Both the position numbers and the translations under genes were made by a program. A stretch of DNA of 64,000 nt. It comes from an uncultured Rhodopila sp. GTDB taxonomy: Bacteria > Pseudomonadota > Alphaproteobacteria > Acetobacterales > Acetobacteraceae. Positions 34,055 through 43,255 of the stretch are shown here, in pieces (position 1 is the first letter of the stretch; each line of letters opens with the position of its first letter). The notes under the pieces were generated by a model. That model worked only from the letters and a program-made list of their open reading frames with translations, made no database searches and had not been told where the DNA came from. Location: contig CAINOE010000051.1 in assembly GCA_903851415.1 (NCBI GenBank), positions 40,387-104,386 on the forward strand, written 5' to 3'.

Positions 34055-34681
34055 GTCGCCGATGGCGCCGATGCCGATATCGGGCGGGCGCCGCTTGCGG
34101 AGTTCCTCGCGATCATGGGCATAGTGGCCCTGGCGCGGGAAGACGGTGGTGACCCGGTCGCCCCAGTCCGCCTTCAGCGCCTCCAGGATGCGCAGCTTGT
34201 CGTCGATCATGACATAATGGCGGGCGGGATACAGGCGCTCGACGTCATCAAGCGCCTGTTCCTTGTGCACGTAGATCAGCACGTTATCCCTGAATGCGCG
34301 CCAGAGTCCGGACCGCTCCACCTTGCGCGGCTGGAACGCGGCATCGCCGTCGGACAGGATAACCGCCGGACCCCACGCCGCGACATGCTGCACCACCTCC
34401 ATCGCCTTCGGATACAGCCGATCGGCGAAGGGGTAGTCGACGAGCCAGTTGGCGATGCGGAGGATCTTGGGGTTGTGCAGCGCCTCCAGCCGGTACTGCT
34501 GCAACGCGCCGAGATAGTCTGCATAGCCGAGGCTGCTGCGCAGATCCTCGAACAGCGCCCAGTAGCGGTCATGCGCCTCCTGGCCGTACTCGGCGGCGAG
34601 ATGCATGCCGAGTTCGTACTGGACGTGGTCGTTGTCCAGCAGGGTATTATCGACGTCGAACAGGAATACGATGTCGTGCAT
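34019..34681 (-). CDS. HAD-superfamily hydrolase
   Basis: 220 residues from ATG 34681. Motif I FLFDVDNTLLD carries the nucleophile Asp and acid Asp. Motif II is VILSDGD, then an Arg/Lys-rich stretch (QPRKVERSGLW) and HYVMIDDKLRILEALK for motif IV. The cap is the long helical insert after motif I. Physiological substrate unknown. The gene runs into the MFS gene from the opposite strand for 36 nt, so the two transcripts are antisense at their ends. Confidence 0.8.
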   Translation of the reverse strand: MHDIVFLFDVDNTLLDNDHVQYELGMHLAAEYGQEAHDRYWALFEDLRSSLGYADYLGALQQYRLEALHNPKILRIANWLVDYPFADRLYPKAMEVVQHVAAWGPAVILSDGDAAFQPRKVERSGLWRAFRDNVLIYVHKEQALDDVERLYPARHYVMIDDKLRILEALKADWGDRVTTVFPRQGHYAHDREELRKRRPPDIGIGAIGDLLGFGRDRFPV

Positions 34682-34837
34682 GGGGGGATTAACATCTGAA
34701 ATGGGCGCGGGCACTTATCACAGATGCGCGCTCGAGACCTGTCGGCACCGCGCCGGATCGTCCGCCGTCCGTCCTTTGACGTTCCCCGTCGCAAGCGCAA
34801 TGCTCGCGCCCGCCGTATCGCCCGAGGGAGACGTTGA

Positions 34838-35536
34838 ATGATCGAAGTCTGGAGCTGGCCGACACCGAACGGCCACAAGGTGCATATCGCCCTGGAGGAG
34901 CTCGGCCTCCCGTACAAGGTCATTCCGGTCAACATCGGCAAGGGCGATCAGTTCAAGCCCGAATTCCTGGCGATCACCCCGAACCACCGCATCCCCGCCA
35001 TCGTCGATCCTGACGGTCCCGGCGGCGTCCCGCTCAGGCTGTTCGAATCGGCGGCCATTTTGATCTATCTGTCGGAAAAGACCGGCGGCAGGCTGATCCC
35101 GGCGGACCCGGTGCAGCGCTACGCCTGCCTGCAATGGATGATGTTCCAGATGGGCGGCACCGGTCCGATGTTCGGCCAGTACAACCATTTCGCCAACTAT
35201 GCCGCGGAAAAGATCCCCTATGCGATCGAGCGCTACACCAACGAGGTCCGGCGCCTGCACCGCGTGCTGGACAAGCGGCTCGGCCAGTCTGAATACCTGG
35301 GCGGTCCGGAGTATTCGATGGCCGACATCATCAACTTCCCCTGGATCCGAAATCCCGAGCGCCGCAGCATCGACCTCGCCGACTATCCGAACGTCAAACG
35401 CTGGCACGACCTGATCGCCGCACGGCCCGCCGTGCAGCGCGGCGTGGAGGTGCTGGCCGACAAGAAACGGCCCGGCCCGATGACCGACGAGGAGCGCGAG
35501 ATCATGTTCGGCAAAACCCAGTTCGCGGTGCGTTAG
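34838..35536 (+). CDS. Nu-class glutathione S-transferase / disulfide-bond oxidoreductase
   Basis: 232 residues. Thioredoxin-like N-domain begins EVWSWPTPNGHKVHIALEEL, where the TPNGHK motif is that of YfcG/YghU-type Nu-class enzymes that bind two glutathiones and reduce disulfides. ITPNHRIPAIVD holds the cis-Pro and FESAAILIYL the Glu-Ser glutathione site. The C-terminal helical domain ends with MTDEEREIMFGKTQF. Seven nucleotides before glpD; likely co-transcribed, although no shared pathway is obvious. Confidence 0.9.
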   Translation: MIEVWSWPTPNGHKVHIALEELGLPYKVIPVNIGKGDQFKPEFLAITPNHRIPAIVDPDGPGGVPLRLFESAAILIYLSEKTGGRLIPADPVQRYACLQWMMFQMGGTGPMFGQYNHFANYAAEKIPYAIERYTNEVRRLHRVLDKRLGQSEYLGGPEYSMADIINFPWIRNPERRSIDLADYPNVKRWHDLIAARPAVQRGVEVLADKKRPGPMTDEEREIMFGKTQFAVR

Positions 35537-35543
35537 GCGTGGC

Positions 35544-37073
35544 GTGACGGACGACGCCTTCGACCTTGCGATCATCGGCGGCGGCATCAATGGCTGCGGC
35601 ATCGCCCGCGACGCCGCCGGCCGCGGCTGGAGCGTCTTCCTGTGCGAGCGGGGCGATCTCGGGTCCGGCACGTCGAGCGCGTCAACCAAACTGATCCACG
35701 GCGGCCTGCGCTACCTGGAGCAGTACGAGTTCCGCCTCGTGCGCGAGGCGCTGAAGGAGCGCGAGGTGCTTTGGGGCATCGCGCCGCATATCGTCTGGCC
35801 GCTGCGCTTCGTCCTGCCGCACCACAGGCGGTTGCGTCCGGCCTGGCTGCTGCGGCTCGGCCTGTTCCTGTACGACCACCTCGGCGGCCGCAGGCGCCTG
35901 CCGCCCGCAAGCACGCTGAATCTGCGCAGCGACCCCGTCGGCCGGGTGCTGAAACCGGCCTTCGCCCGGGGCTTCGCCTACTCCGATTGCTGGGTGGAGG
36001 ATTCGCGCCTGGTGGTGCTGAATGCCCGCGACGCGGCGGACCGCGGGGCGACGATCGTCTCGCGCACCGCCTGCGTCTCCGCCGAACGGGCGGACGGCTT
36101 TTGGAGCCTGGACCTGCGGGACGCCGTCACCGGCACGACGCGGACAGTCCGCGCCCGCGCGCTGGTCAACGCCGCCGGCCCTTGGGTTGCGGAGGTCGCC
36201 GGGTCGGTTGTCCGCGCCAACGTGCCGGCGCCCATCCGGCTGGTCCAGGGCAGCCACGTCGTGGTGAGGAAGCTGTATGAGCACGACGCGGCCTATATCT
36301 TCCAGAACGCCGACGGCCGGATCTTCTTTCTCATCCCGTATGAGCGCGACTTCACCCTGATCGGCACAACCGACCAGGATTACAAAGGCGATCCCTCGGA
36401 GGTTTGCATCAGTCCCGGAGAGACCGACTATTTGTGCCGCTCGACCGCCGAATACCTGCGTGTGCCGATCACGCCGGATCAGGTGGTCTGGTCATACTCC
36501 GGCGTGCGGCCTTTGTTTGACGACGGTTCCGCCGACCCGAAGCAGGCGACTCGAGACTATGTGCTGCAACTGGATGCGCCCGGCGGCGCGCCCGCTCTGC
36601 TGACCGTGTTCGGCGGCAAGATCACCACCTACCGCCGCCTTGCCGAGACGGCCTTGTCAATGCTTCAGCCGCATTTGCCGCCGGCCGCCAGCCGGAAGCC
36701 GGGCTGGACCGGGCGCACCGCTTTGCCCGGGGGCGATTTCCCGATGGATGGGTTCGAGGCGGTGGTCGCGACCGCCGCGGCGCGCTATCCGTTCGTGCCG
36801 CCCGCCACCCTGCGCCGTCTGTTCCGCGCCTACGGCACCCGCGCGGACACGATCATCGGCGGCGCCGCGGCCTTCACGGACCTCGGCCGTGTGCTCGGCG
36901 CGGACCTGACGGACGCCGAGTTGCGCTACCTCATCGGCCACGAATGGGCACGCACCGCCGAGGACGTCGTCTGGCGCCGCAGCAAGCTGGGCCTGCGTCT
37001 CGCGCCCGCCGAGATCGCTGCCATCGACACGGCGATGCGCCGCTTGATAGAGGATGGTCCGACCGCGGCATAA
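35544..37073 (+). CDS. glpD: Aerobic glycerol-3-phosphate dehydrogenase
   Basis: 509 residues from GTG 35544. FAD motif IIGGGINGCGIARDAAGRG at the N-terminus, GTSSASTKLIHGGLRYLEQ as the conserved FAD/substrate segment, and VYSYSGVRPL-like sequence (VWSYSGVRPLFDDG) with the substrate Arg. C-terminal cap domain present. Oxidises glycerol-3-phosphate to dihydroxyacetone phosphate, passing electrons to ubiquinone at the membrane. Glycerol kinase follows after 18 nt. Confidence 0.95.
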   Translation: MTDDAFDLAIIGGGINGCGIARDAAGRGWSVFLCERGDLGSGTSSASTKLIHGGLRYLEQYEFRLVREALKEREVLWGIAPHIVWPLRFVLPHHRRLRPAWLLRLGLFLYDHLGGRRRLPPASTLNLRSDPVGRVLKPAFARGFAYSDCWVEDSRLVVLNARDAADRGATIVSRTACVSAERADGFWSLDLRDAVTGTTRTVRARALVNAAGPWVAEVAGSVVRANVPAPIRLVQGSHVVVRKLYEHDAAYIFQNADGRIFFLIPYERDFTLIGTTDQDYKGDPSEVCISPGETDYLCRSTAEYLRVPITPDQVVWSYSGVRPLFDDGSADPKQATRDYVLQLDAPGGAPALLTVFGGKITTYRRLAETALSMLQPHLPPAASRKPGWTGRTALPGGDFPMDGFEAVVATAAARYPFVPPATLRRLFRAYGTRADTIIGGAAAFTDLGRVLGADLTDAELRYLIGHEWARTAEDVVWRRSKLGLRLAPAEIAAIDTAMRRLIEDGPTAA

Positions 37074-37091
37074 AGAGGGGGATGGCAGACA

Positions 37092-38591
37092 ATGGCACGG
37101 CATATCCTTGTCATCGACCAGGGCACGACATCGACGCGCAGCATCGTCTTCGATGAGGCTGTGTTCCCTCTCGCGACCGCCCAGCAGGAATTCACCCAGA
37201 TCTACCCTCGCCCCGGCTGGGTGGAGCACGACCCGGAGGAGATTTGGACCTCCGTCGTGACAACCACGCGGCAGGCGCTGTCCACAGCCGATTTGGACGT
37301 GACCGGGATTGCCGCGCTCGGCATCACCAACCAGCGGGAAACCGTGCTGCTGTGGGACCGCCGCACCGGACGGGCGATCCACAACGCCATCGTCTGGCAG
37401 GACCGCCGCACCGCCGGCGTCTGCGAAGAGATGGAAAAGGCCGGACACGGCGCGCTGATAGCCGAGCGCACCGGACTGCTGCTCGATCCGTATTTCTCCG
37501 CCACCAAGATCGCCTGGCTGCTGGACAATGTGGAGGGCGCGCGGGACGCGGCCAGGGCGGGGCACCTGGCGTTCGGCACGGTGGACTCGTTTCTGCTGTG
37601 GCGGCTGACGGGCGGCGCCGTGCATGCGACCGACGCGACCAATGCGTCGCGCACGTTGCTGTTCGACATCCATTGCGGCGACTGGGACGACGATCTGCTG
37701 AAGCTGTTCGACATCCCCTGGTCGATTTTGCCGTACGTGCGCGACACCGCCGGGTCCTTCGGGCAGACCACGCCCGATCTGTTCGACGGGCCGGTGGCGA
37801 TCCGCGGCGTGGCCGGCGACCAGCAGGCGGCTCTGATCGGCCAGGCCTGCTTCCGCCCGGGCATGGTGAAATCCACCTACGGCACCGGCTGCTTCGCCCT
37901 GATCAATACCGGACGCACGGCGATCGCCAGCAGGCACCGGCTGATCACCACCATCGCCTATCAGTTGGGCGGGGAGCGGACCTACGCGCTGGAGGGATCG
38001 ATCTTCGTGGCCGGCGCGGCGGTGCAGTGGCTGCGCGACGGGCTGGGCCTGATCGCCTCGGCCTCCGAGACCAGCGCGCTGGCGGCGGCGGCGGACCCCG
38101 ACCAGGCGGTTTACATGGTCCCGGCGTTCGTCGGCCTCGGCGCTCCGCATTGGGACAGCGAGGCGCGGGCGCTGCTGACCGGCATGACGCGCGGCACGAC
38201 CCGCAGGGAACTGGCGCGCGCGGTGCTGGAGTGCGCGGCGTACCAGACCCGCGATCTGCTGGATGCGATGCAGGCGGACATGGGCAGCGCCCGGGCGGAG
38301 GGCGCGACGGTGATCCGGGTCGATGGCGGCATGAGCGCGAGCGATTGGACCATGCAGTTCCTGGCCGACATCCTGGGCGCGCCGGTCGATCGTCCGGCCT
38401 GCCTGGAGACGACGGCGCTGGGCGCCGCCTATCTGGCGGGCATGGCGGCGGGGCTTTACCCCGATCCCGAGACGTTCGCCGCATCGTGGCTGGGCGAACG
38501 GCGGTTCGAGCCGAAGATGCCGGAGGAGGTCAGGGCGCGGAAATACCGGGGCTGGCAGGATGCGGTTGCGCGCACGCTGCTGCGGCCCTGA
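37092..38591 (+). CDS. glpK: Glycerol kinase
   Basis: 499 residues. N-terminal ATP motif [15 protein letters not shown], substrate motif [17 protein letters not shown] and [10 protein letters not shown], and the C-terminal ATPase lobe [20 protein letters not shown]. Strong AGAGGGGG ribosome site upstream. With glpD it forms a two-gene glycerol catabolic unit; no GlpF or GlpR is in the window. Confidence 0.96.
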   Translation: MARHILVIDQGTTSTRSIVFDEAVFPLATAQQEFTQIYPRPGWVEHDPEEIWTSVVTTTRQALSTADLDVTGIAALGITNQRETVLLWDRRTGRAIHNAIVWQDRRTAGVCEEMEKAGHGALIAERTGLLLDPYFSATKIAWLLDNVEGARDAARAGHLAFGTVDSFLLWRLTGGAVHATDATNASRTLLFDIHCGDWDDDLLKLFDIPWSILPYVRDTAGSFGQTTPDLFDGPVAIRGVAGDQQAALIGQACFRPGMVKSTYGTGCFALINTGRTAIASRHRLITTIAYQLGGERTYALEGSIFVAGAAVQWLRDGLGLIASASETSALAAAADPDQAVYMVPAFVGLGAPHWDSEARALLTGMTRGTTRRELARAVLECAAYQTRDLLDAMQADMGSARAEGATVIRVDGGMSASDWTMQFLADILGAPVDRPACLETTALGAAYLAGMAAGLYPDPETFAASWLGERRFEPKMPEEVRARKYRGWQDAVARTLLRP

Positions 38592-39006
38592 TGACTGCGT
38601 TTTTTCCGCTTCACGGGGACAGCGCCCTCAAGACCGTCATGGCCCCCCGGCTCGTTCATCGATTTGGGCGCCAATCCCCTGATTCGAACCCGATACGGTG
38701 TTCCCGCTCGTTGAGCATTCCGCCGCGGCCTCGGGGGCGGCTACCTGCGCAAGAAAGAGGTTGCACGGATTTTCACGGGGACCGGGCCGGGCATCACGGC
38801 AATCCGTGGCGGCCCGGGGGCGTTGGCCACTTTCGGTTGCCAATGCACAGATTACGGGTTCAAGCGGCGGCGCAATCGCAGCCAAGGTCTCCCTTCGTGT
38901 AATCTATGCCCTTAATCTGTGAAAATCCGTGTAAAAGCTTTATCTTTCCTTATTCGGGTAAGAAATTGTCCATTTATCATACTGTCAGATGAATGGCGTT
39001 GCCGGT
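38592..39006. other. Intergenic region with an inverted-repeat element
   Basis: About 415 bp between glpK and the hydrogenase-like gene. It has a half copy of the palindromic family (CGTCATGGCCCCCCGG near 38637), and the inverted repeat at 38764-38931. A sequence resembling a tRNA T-loop near 38690 does not fold as a tRNA. No coding region is supported. Confidence 0.5.
38764..38931. repeat. MITE-like inverted repeat of the ATCCGTG type
   Basis: CACGGATTTTCAC (38764-38776) is the exact reverse complement of GTGAAAATCCGTG (38919-38931), with the 3' arm part of TTAATCTGTGAAAATCCGTGTA. The interior holds further GGATTGCC and ATCTATG fragments of the same kind. It resembles the repeat flanking the GxxExxY gene at 5 kb. 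Confidence 0.7.
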
Positions 39007-39510
39007 CTACCTCGCGAACAGCGCCAGCAATCCCTTCAGCAACTGCTTCGGCGTCGGTGGGCACCCCCGGATCACCATGTCCACCGGCACCACGGCGGAC
39101 ACGCCGCCGACGACCGCGTAGCTGCCGGAGAACATGCCGCCGTCGGCACCGCACTCACCCACGGCGACCACCCATTTCGGGTCCGGCGTGGCGCGCCAGG
39201 TGCGTTCCAGCGCTTCCCGCATGTTCTTCGTCACCGGTCCGGTCACCAGCAGCACGTCGGCGTGCCGCGGCGAGGCGACGAAGCGCAGCCCGTAGCGTTC
39301 GAGGTCGTTGAAGGCATTGTTCAGCGCGTGGATTTCCAGCTCGCAGCCGTTGCACGATCCTGCATCCACCTGCCGGATCGACAGGCTGCGGCCGAGCCTC
39401 GCCCGCGCCGTCTGATCCAGCGTTGACGCCATCGCCGAGAGATCGGCGTCGAACGGCGGCGGGTCCTCGGTCAGCGGCCGCTTCAGGCCCTGGAGAAGAT
39501 GGTGCAGCAT
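39007..39510 (-). CDS. Hydrogenase-4/NuoB-family small subunit, orphan
   Basis: 167 residues from ATG 39510. SIRQVDAGSCNGCELEIHAL contains the first two [4Fe-4S] cysteines, GECGADGG the third, VIRGCPPTP the fourth; this CxxC form is that of HyfI/HycG hydrogenase-4 small subunits rather than the CC of NuoB. These proteins carry the cluster at the junction of the nickel subunit and membrane arm. No large subunit (HyfG) or membrane partners are encoded in the window, so it is either a remnant or serves another complex. Starts in TGATG with the small upstream frame. Confidence 0.85.
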   Translation of the reverse strand: MLHHLLQGLKRPLTEDPPPFDADLSAMASTLDQTARARLGRSLSIRQVDAGSCNGCELEIHALNNAFNDLERYGLRFVASPRHADVLLVTGPVTKNMREALERTWRATPDPKWVVAVGECGADGGMFSGSYAVVGGVSAVVPVDMVIRGCPPTPKQLLKGLLALFAR

Positions 39511-39650
39511 CAGGGCTTCCGGCTCCGCACGCCGGAGGTGCCCTGCCGGTTCCGGCAGCCCCGGACGTCGGGCGACCACCGCTTTTGCGAGAAGCGGCGG
39601 ACCATGTCGGTCATCAGGGCATCGCCGTGCGGCGGGATGCTGTCGGGCAT
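39510..39650 (-). CDS. Possible small upstream protein, 46 residues
   Basis: Frame from ATG 39650 to a TGA that overlaps the start of the hydrogenase-like gene as TGATG. It is Arg-rich (MPDSIPPHGDAL, then RRFSQKRWSPDVRG). No family recognised. The coupling geometry is the only support; it could be a fragment of a lost gene. Confidence 0.3.
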   Translation of the reverse strand: MPDSIPPHGDALMTDMVRRFSQKRWSPDVRGCRNRQGTSGVRSRKP

Positions 39651-39713
39651 GCGGTTTGCCTTGGAGTGCGGACTTGCTGCTTTACACCCCGGGCAACGCG
39701 GGGTCCATCCGAC

Positions 39714-40193
39714 TCACCGGCGCCGGGGTGGCTCGGGCGGATCGACCGCCAGCGCCTGCGCGACCGTCCATGGCAGCGTGGCGGGGAACCGTGCAGCGGG
39801 CAGGCCGGTTTCGCGGACCGCCCGGCGGAGCGCATCCGGCCAGGCGGAGGCGGCGATGGCGTCAGCCTGCCGTCCGAGGCTGGGGATGCCCTCGATGATG
39901 GAGCGGATTTCGCTTTGCTGCTCGATGATGGTGGCGATCGAACTGCGTGACAGCTTTTCGGGCTGGGTTTCGAGCTTCAGGAGGTGATGCAGCAGGACGG
40001 TCAGCCGGGACTTCAACTCACGCCGGTCGCGGATGGTCATCTCGGTCAGGTACTCGATGAGGTTGGCGCGATCGAGACGGTCCAACCGCCCATGCGCCAG
40101 TGCGGCGACCTGCGCGGCGATCCATTCATGCTCGTCGGCTTCGTACAGGGCGCGGCCGGCGGGCGGGTCAGCGGTATCAAACGCGTCGGGCAT
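39714..40193 (-). CDS. DUF29 family protein
   Basis: 159 residues. EADEHEWIAAQVAALAHGRLDRLD followed by NLIEYLTEM and LKSRLTVLLHHLLKLETQP is the DUF29 pattern of three helices, here cited in parts. Members are common in Cyanobacteria and Alphaproteobacteria and have no established function. Bounded downstream by the orphan hydrogenase gene and upstream by palindromic copy C. C-terminal ALAVDPPEPPRRR is disordered. Confidence 0.85.
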   Translation of the reverse strand: MPDAFDTADPPAGRALYEADEHEWIAAQVAALAHGRLDRLDRANLIEYLTEMTIRDRRELKSRLTVLLHHLLKLETQPEKLSRSSIATIIEQQSEIRSIIEGIPSLGRQADAIAASAWPDALRRAVRETGLPAARFPATLPWTVAQALAVDPPEPPRRR

Positions 40194-40212
40194 CGTCTTC
40201 GGCTCCCCCCTT

Positions 40213-40291
40213 CGTCACGGCCCGGCTTGTCCGGGCCACCTGTTCCAGCACCCTGCCGCGATAGGTGGCCCGGACAAGCCGGGCCATGACG
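40213..40291. repeat. Palindromic element copy C
   Basis: 29-bp arms (40213-40241 and 40263-40291) with one mismatch, 21-nt loop almost identical to copy A. Lies between the DUF29 start and the DoxX stop. Confidence 0.85.
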
Positions 40292-40327
40292 GGGCGGGGG
40301 CCAGGGCCGTGACAAAAAAGCAACCCG

Positions 40328-40714
40328 CTACGCCCGATCGACGCTCAGCCGCCCGGCCCCATACGCCACGATCTGCAAGAAGCCGCCGGCCATGCAGACG
40401 TTCTTCATGAAGTGGATCATCGCCTCGCGGTTTTCCGGATGATAGTGCGCGGCGAACGCCGTCGCGATGCACCAGGCCGCCAGGATCAGCCCCGTCAGCC
40501 GCGCCTTGAAGCCAACCAGGAACACGGCGGCAACGCCGAGCTCGATGACGAGGGCGACCGCGTAGGCGGCTCCGGGAAGCGGCAGGCCCAGATGCGCGAA
40601 CATCGCCATCGTCGCCGTTGGCGCCATCGCCTTGCCATAGCCACCCCACAGGAAGATCGCGCTCATGAGAACGCGACCCGCCAATGAGACCCAGTCCATG
40701 GCGTCCGTTCTCAT
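40328..40714 (-). CDS. DoxX-family membrane protein
   Basis: 128 residues, four membrane helices: [20 protein letters not shown], then [38 protein letters not shown], and [19 protein letters not shown] (in parts). The GG-GKAMAP and ELG-G-F features are those of the DoxX family, associated with quinone or thiosulfate redox in other species; here function is unknown. ATG 40714 overlaps the ndk stop as ATGA; an inner ATG at 40699 is also possible. Confidence 0.85.
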   Translation of the reverse strand: MRTDAMDWVSLAGRVLMSAIFLWGGYGKAMAPTATMAMFAHLGLPLPGAAYAVALVIELGVAAVFLVGFKARLTGLILAAWCIATAFAAHYHPENREAMIHFMKNVCMAGGFLQIVAYGAGRLSVDRA

Positions 40715-41133
40715 CCGACGATCTCGAACCCCGCGAAGAAATACGCGATCTCGATGGCGGCGTTCTCCGGGCTGTCCGAGCCGTGCACCGAGTTCGCCTC
40801 GATGTTCTCGGCGAACTGCGCCCGAATCGTCCCCGGATCGGCCTTCTTCGGATCGGTTGCGCCCATCACCTCGCGGTTGCGGGCGACGGCGTTCTCGCCT
40901 TCGAGCACCTGCACGACCACCGGGCCGGAGGTCATGAACGTCACCAGGTCGCGGAAGAACGGCCGCGCGGCATGCACGCCGTAGAAGCTCTCCGCCTGCG
41001 CCAGGGTCATGTGGATTCGCTTCTGCGCCACGATGCGCAAACCGGCCTGTTCCAGGACCGCATTGATCTGGCCGGTCAGGTTCCGCCTCGTGGCATCAGG
41101 CTTGATGATGGAAAACGTGCGCTCGGTCGCCAT
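40711..41133 (-). CDS. ndk: Nucleoside diphosphate kinase
   Basis: 140 residues, usual length. [21 protein letters not shown] (first part) carries the Lys of the phosphate site, and [12 protein letters not shown] has the catalytic phospho-histidine. Balances NTP and dNTP pools by transfer from ATP. First gene of an ndk-doxX pair; the promoter is presumably in the 200 bp upstream. Confidence 0.97.
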   Translation of the reverse strand: MATERTFSIIKPDATRRNLTGQINAVLEQAGLRIVAQKRIHMTLAQAESFYGVHAARPFFRDLVTFMTSGPVVVQVLEGENAVARNREVMGATDPKKADPGTIRAQFAENIEANSVHGSDSPENAAIEIAYFFAGFEIVG

Positions 41134-41552
41134 GGCGGCCTCCTGAAGGTTCGAATACGGGCGGCTGAGTAGGGGTTTACGCGCCGCAGGGCAAGGCGCC
41201 AGCGCGACGGCACACGGGCGCGTGCGGCAGGTGTGCCAATTCGGTCATACCCGCCATGAAAATACAACAGGTCCGCCGGCAGGCAGCCGCGAGAAGACCG
41301 CGTCAAATGTGCAATGTCTGAGATATACTTCCACAACCCGGTCGAACGGGAGTGCAAACCACCGGCATTACCGACTGCGGGAGTATGGTTTTGCGCAACC
41401 GGTCCGCCGCACGGCGCGACCGTTTCGGTTCCGCAAAACGGGACTCGCTTTCCCCGGCCGCGGGCCGCTATTTGAACCTCGCAAGTTGCCTCGCATATGC
41501 CGTATTCAGCCGGCTAATAACCGACTGCTGTGGACTCGCGGAGCCTTACATC
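41134..41552. other. Leader region between ndk and the cys operon
   Basis: About 420 bp serving both divergent genes. The cys side has a long hairpin at 41388-41439, and the last 15 bp have GGAG before GTG 41553. An open frame runs back to GTG 41352 in the CysH frame, but its residues do not look like CysH. Confidence 0.5.
41388..41439 (+). promoter_or_regulatory. Structured RNA leader upstream of cysH
   Basis: GTTTTGCGCAACCG (41388-41401) pairs with CGGTTCCGCAAAAC (41426-41439), 13 of 14 positions, around an inner stem formed by GTCCGCCG and CGGCGCGAC. The long bipartite hairpin precedes the cys operon start by about 110 nt. No U-tract follows. I do not recognise it as a known riboswitch. 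Confidence 0.5.
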
Positions 41553-42356
41553 GTGGCAGACTTCCTGGATGACCGCCCGCGTGACGACGCCCTCGTCATG
41601 CCGGCGGCGGTGGCTGATTCAGAAACGTCCAAAATCCTGTCGAATAGTTCATTCGCCGGGCTGACAGTCGTCGACCGATTGCGACTGCTGTCCCGCTGCG
41701 TATCCGGGCCGGTGGTCTTCACCACCAGCTTCGGACTGGAAGACCAGGCGCTGACCCACCTGATCGTCGAATCCGGCATCGCCTGCGGCTTCGCCACGCT
41801 CGACACAGGGCGGCTGTTCCCCGAAACCCATGCGGTCTGGGCGGACACCGAGCAGCGCTACGGCATCCGGGTGGAAGCCTACCATCCTGACAGCAGCGCG
41901 CTTCAGGCTCTGGTGCGGCAGAACGGCATCAACGGCTTCTACGGCTCCATCGACGCCCGGCATGCCTGCTGCGGCGTTCGCAAGATTGAGCCGCTCGGCC
42001 GGGCGCTGGCCGGGGCGGCCGCCTGGCTGACCGGGTTGCGGGCGGATCAGTCGGATGGGCGAGGGGAGCTGGAACTCGTGGCGTATGACGAGGCACGCCG
42101 GCTGCTGAAGGTGAACCCGCTGCTCGACTGGTCGCGCGACCGCGTCGCCGCGTTCGTCCGCGATGCCGGCGTCCCGTACAACGCGCTGCACGACCGGGGC
42201 TTCCTGTCCATCGGCTGCGCCCCCTGCACCAGGTCTGTCGAACCGGGAGAACCGGAACGCGCGGGCCGCTGGTGGTGGGAACAGGACCAGGCGCGCGAAT
42301 GCGGCCTGCATGCCGGTCCGGACGGACGATTGGTGCGCACGGTGAAGCTGTCATGA
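41553..42356 (+). CDS. cysH: Adenylyl-sulfate (APS) reductase
   Basis: 267 residues from GTG 41553, chosen for the GGAG site nine nucleotides before it. PAPS/APS reductase fold: [17 protein letters not shown] (P-loop-like) and [13 protein letters not shown]. Cysteine pairs [12 protein letters not shown] and GCAPCTR are the ligands of the [4Fe-4S] cluster of APS reductases, and ECGLH carries the nucleophilic Cys that forms the S-sulfo intermediate. Reduces APS directly to sulfite, so APS kinase is not needed. ATGA overlap with cysD. Confidence 0.93.
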   Translation: MADFLDDRPRDDALVMPAAVADSETSKILSNSSFAGLTVVDRLRLLSRCVSGPVVFTTSFGLEDQALTHLIVESGIACGFATLDTGRLFPETHAVWADTEQRYGIRVEAYHPDSSALQALVRQNGINGFYGSIDARHACCGVRKIEPLGRALAGAAAWLTGLRADQSDGRGELELVAYDEARRLLKVNPLLDWSRDRVAAFVRDAGVPYNALHDRGFLSIGCAPCTRSVEPGEPERAGRWWWEQDQARECGLHAGPDGRLVRTVKLS

Positions 42357-43255
42357 GGGGCCTGACCCACCTTCAGCGCCTGGAAGCCGAAAGCATCCAC
42401 ATCTTCCGCGAGGTCGCCGCCACCTGCGACAACCCTGTGCTGATGTATTCCATCGGCAAGGACAGCGCGGTCCTGCTGCACCTCGCGATCAAGGCGTTCT
42501 ATCCGGCGCCGCTGCCGTTCCCGCTGCTGCATGTCGACACGACATGGAAGTTTCGCGAGATGATCACGTTTCGCGATCGCCGGGTCGCCGAACTCGGCTG
42601 TAAGCTGATCGTCCATATCAATGAGGACGGGCTGAGGGCCGGGGTGAATCCGTTTACCTCAGGCTCGCGGCTGCATACGGATGTCATGAAGACGCAAGGT
42701 CTCAAGCAGGCGCTGGACAAATACAAGTTCGACGCAGCCTTCGGCGGCGCCCGCCGCGACGAGGAAAAGTCGCGCGCCAAGGAACGCGTGTTCTCCGTCC
42801 GTTCCGCCGAGCACCGCTGGGACCCGAAGAACCAGCGCCCGGAACCCTGGCATCTTTTCAACACCCGCAAGCGCCCCGGCGAGACGTTCCGCGTCTTCCC
42901 GCTGTCCAACTGGACCGAATCGGATGTGTGGGACTACATCGCCCAGGAGGACATCCCGGTCGTGCCGCTGTATTTCGCCAAGCCGCGCCCGGTGGTCGAA
43001 CGCGATGGAACCCTGATCATGCGCGACGACGACCGCATGACCCTGCGCCCCGGTGAGACGGTGGAGATGAAATCCGTCCGTTTCCGCACCCTCGGCTGCT
43101 ACCCGCTGACCGGTGCGGTCGAAAGCACCGCCGGCACGCTGGCCGAGATCATCGCCGAGATGCGCGGTTCGCGCTCCTCTGAGCGCGAGGGCCGGGTGAT
43201 CGACCACGATGGCAGCGCGTCGATGGAACAGAAGAAGCAGGAAGGATATTTCTGA
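42353..43255 (+). CDS. cysD: Sulfate adenylyltransferase subunit 2
   Basis: 300 residues. PP-loop [15 protein letters not shown] binds [34 protein letters not shown] and [15 protein letters not shown] are the family hallmarks. Ends [11 protein letters not shown] as in other CysD proteins. With CysN it forms APS from ATP and sulfate. Overlaps cysN within TGATG. Confidence 0.97.
   Translation: MRGLTHLQRLEAESIHIFREVAATCDNPVLMYSIGKDSAVLLHLAIKAFYPAPLPFPLLHVDTTWKFREMITFRDRRVAELGCKLIVHINEDGLRAGVNPFTSGSRLHTDVMKTQGLKQALDKYKFDAAFGGARRDEEKSRAKERVFSVRSAEHRWDPKNQRPEPWHLFNTRKRPGETFRVFPLSNWTESDVWDYIAQEDIPVVPLYFAKPRPVVERDGTLIMRDDDRMTLRPGETVEMKSVRFRTLGCYPLTGAVESTAGTLAEIIAEMRGSRSSEREGRVIDHDGSASMEQKKQEGYF

Noticed and set aside
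38680..38760. tRNA-like T-loop sequence (GGGTTCGAATC on the minus strand)
   Set aside because: No pairing T stem, acceptor stem or anticodon arm can be formed around it.
41352..41552. N-terminal extension of CysH in the same frame
   Set aside because: Residues do not match the family, the stretch holds the leader hairpin, and GTG 41553 has a good ribosome site.
41340..41552. Known SAM-type riboswitch upstream of cysH
   Set aside because: The hairpin does not contain the core of the SAM-II or SAM/SAH types that I could compare with; left as an unclassified structure.
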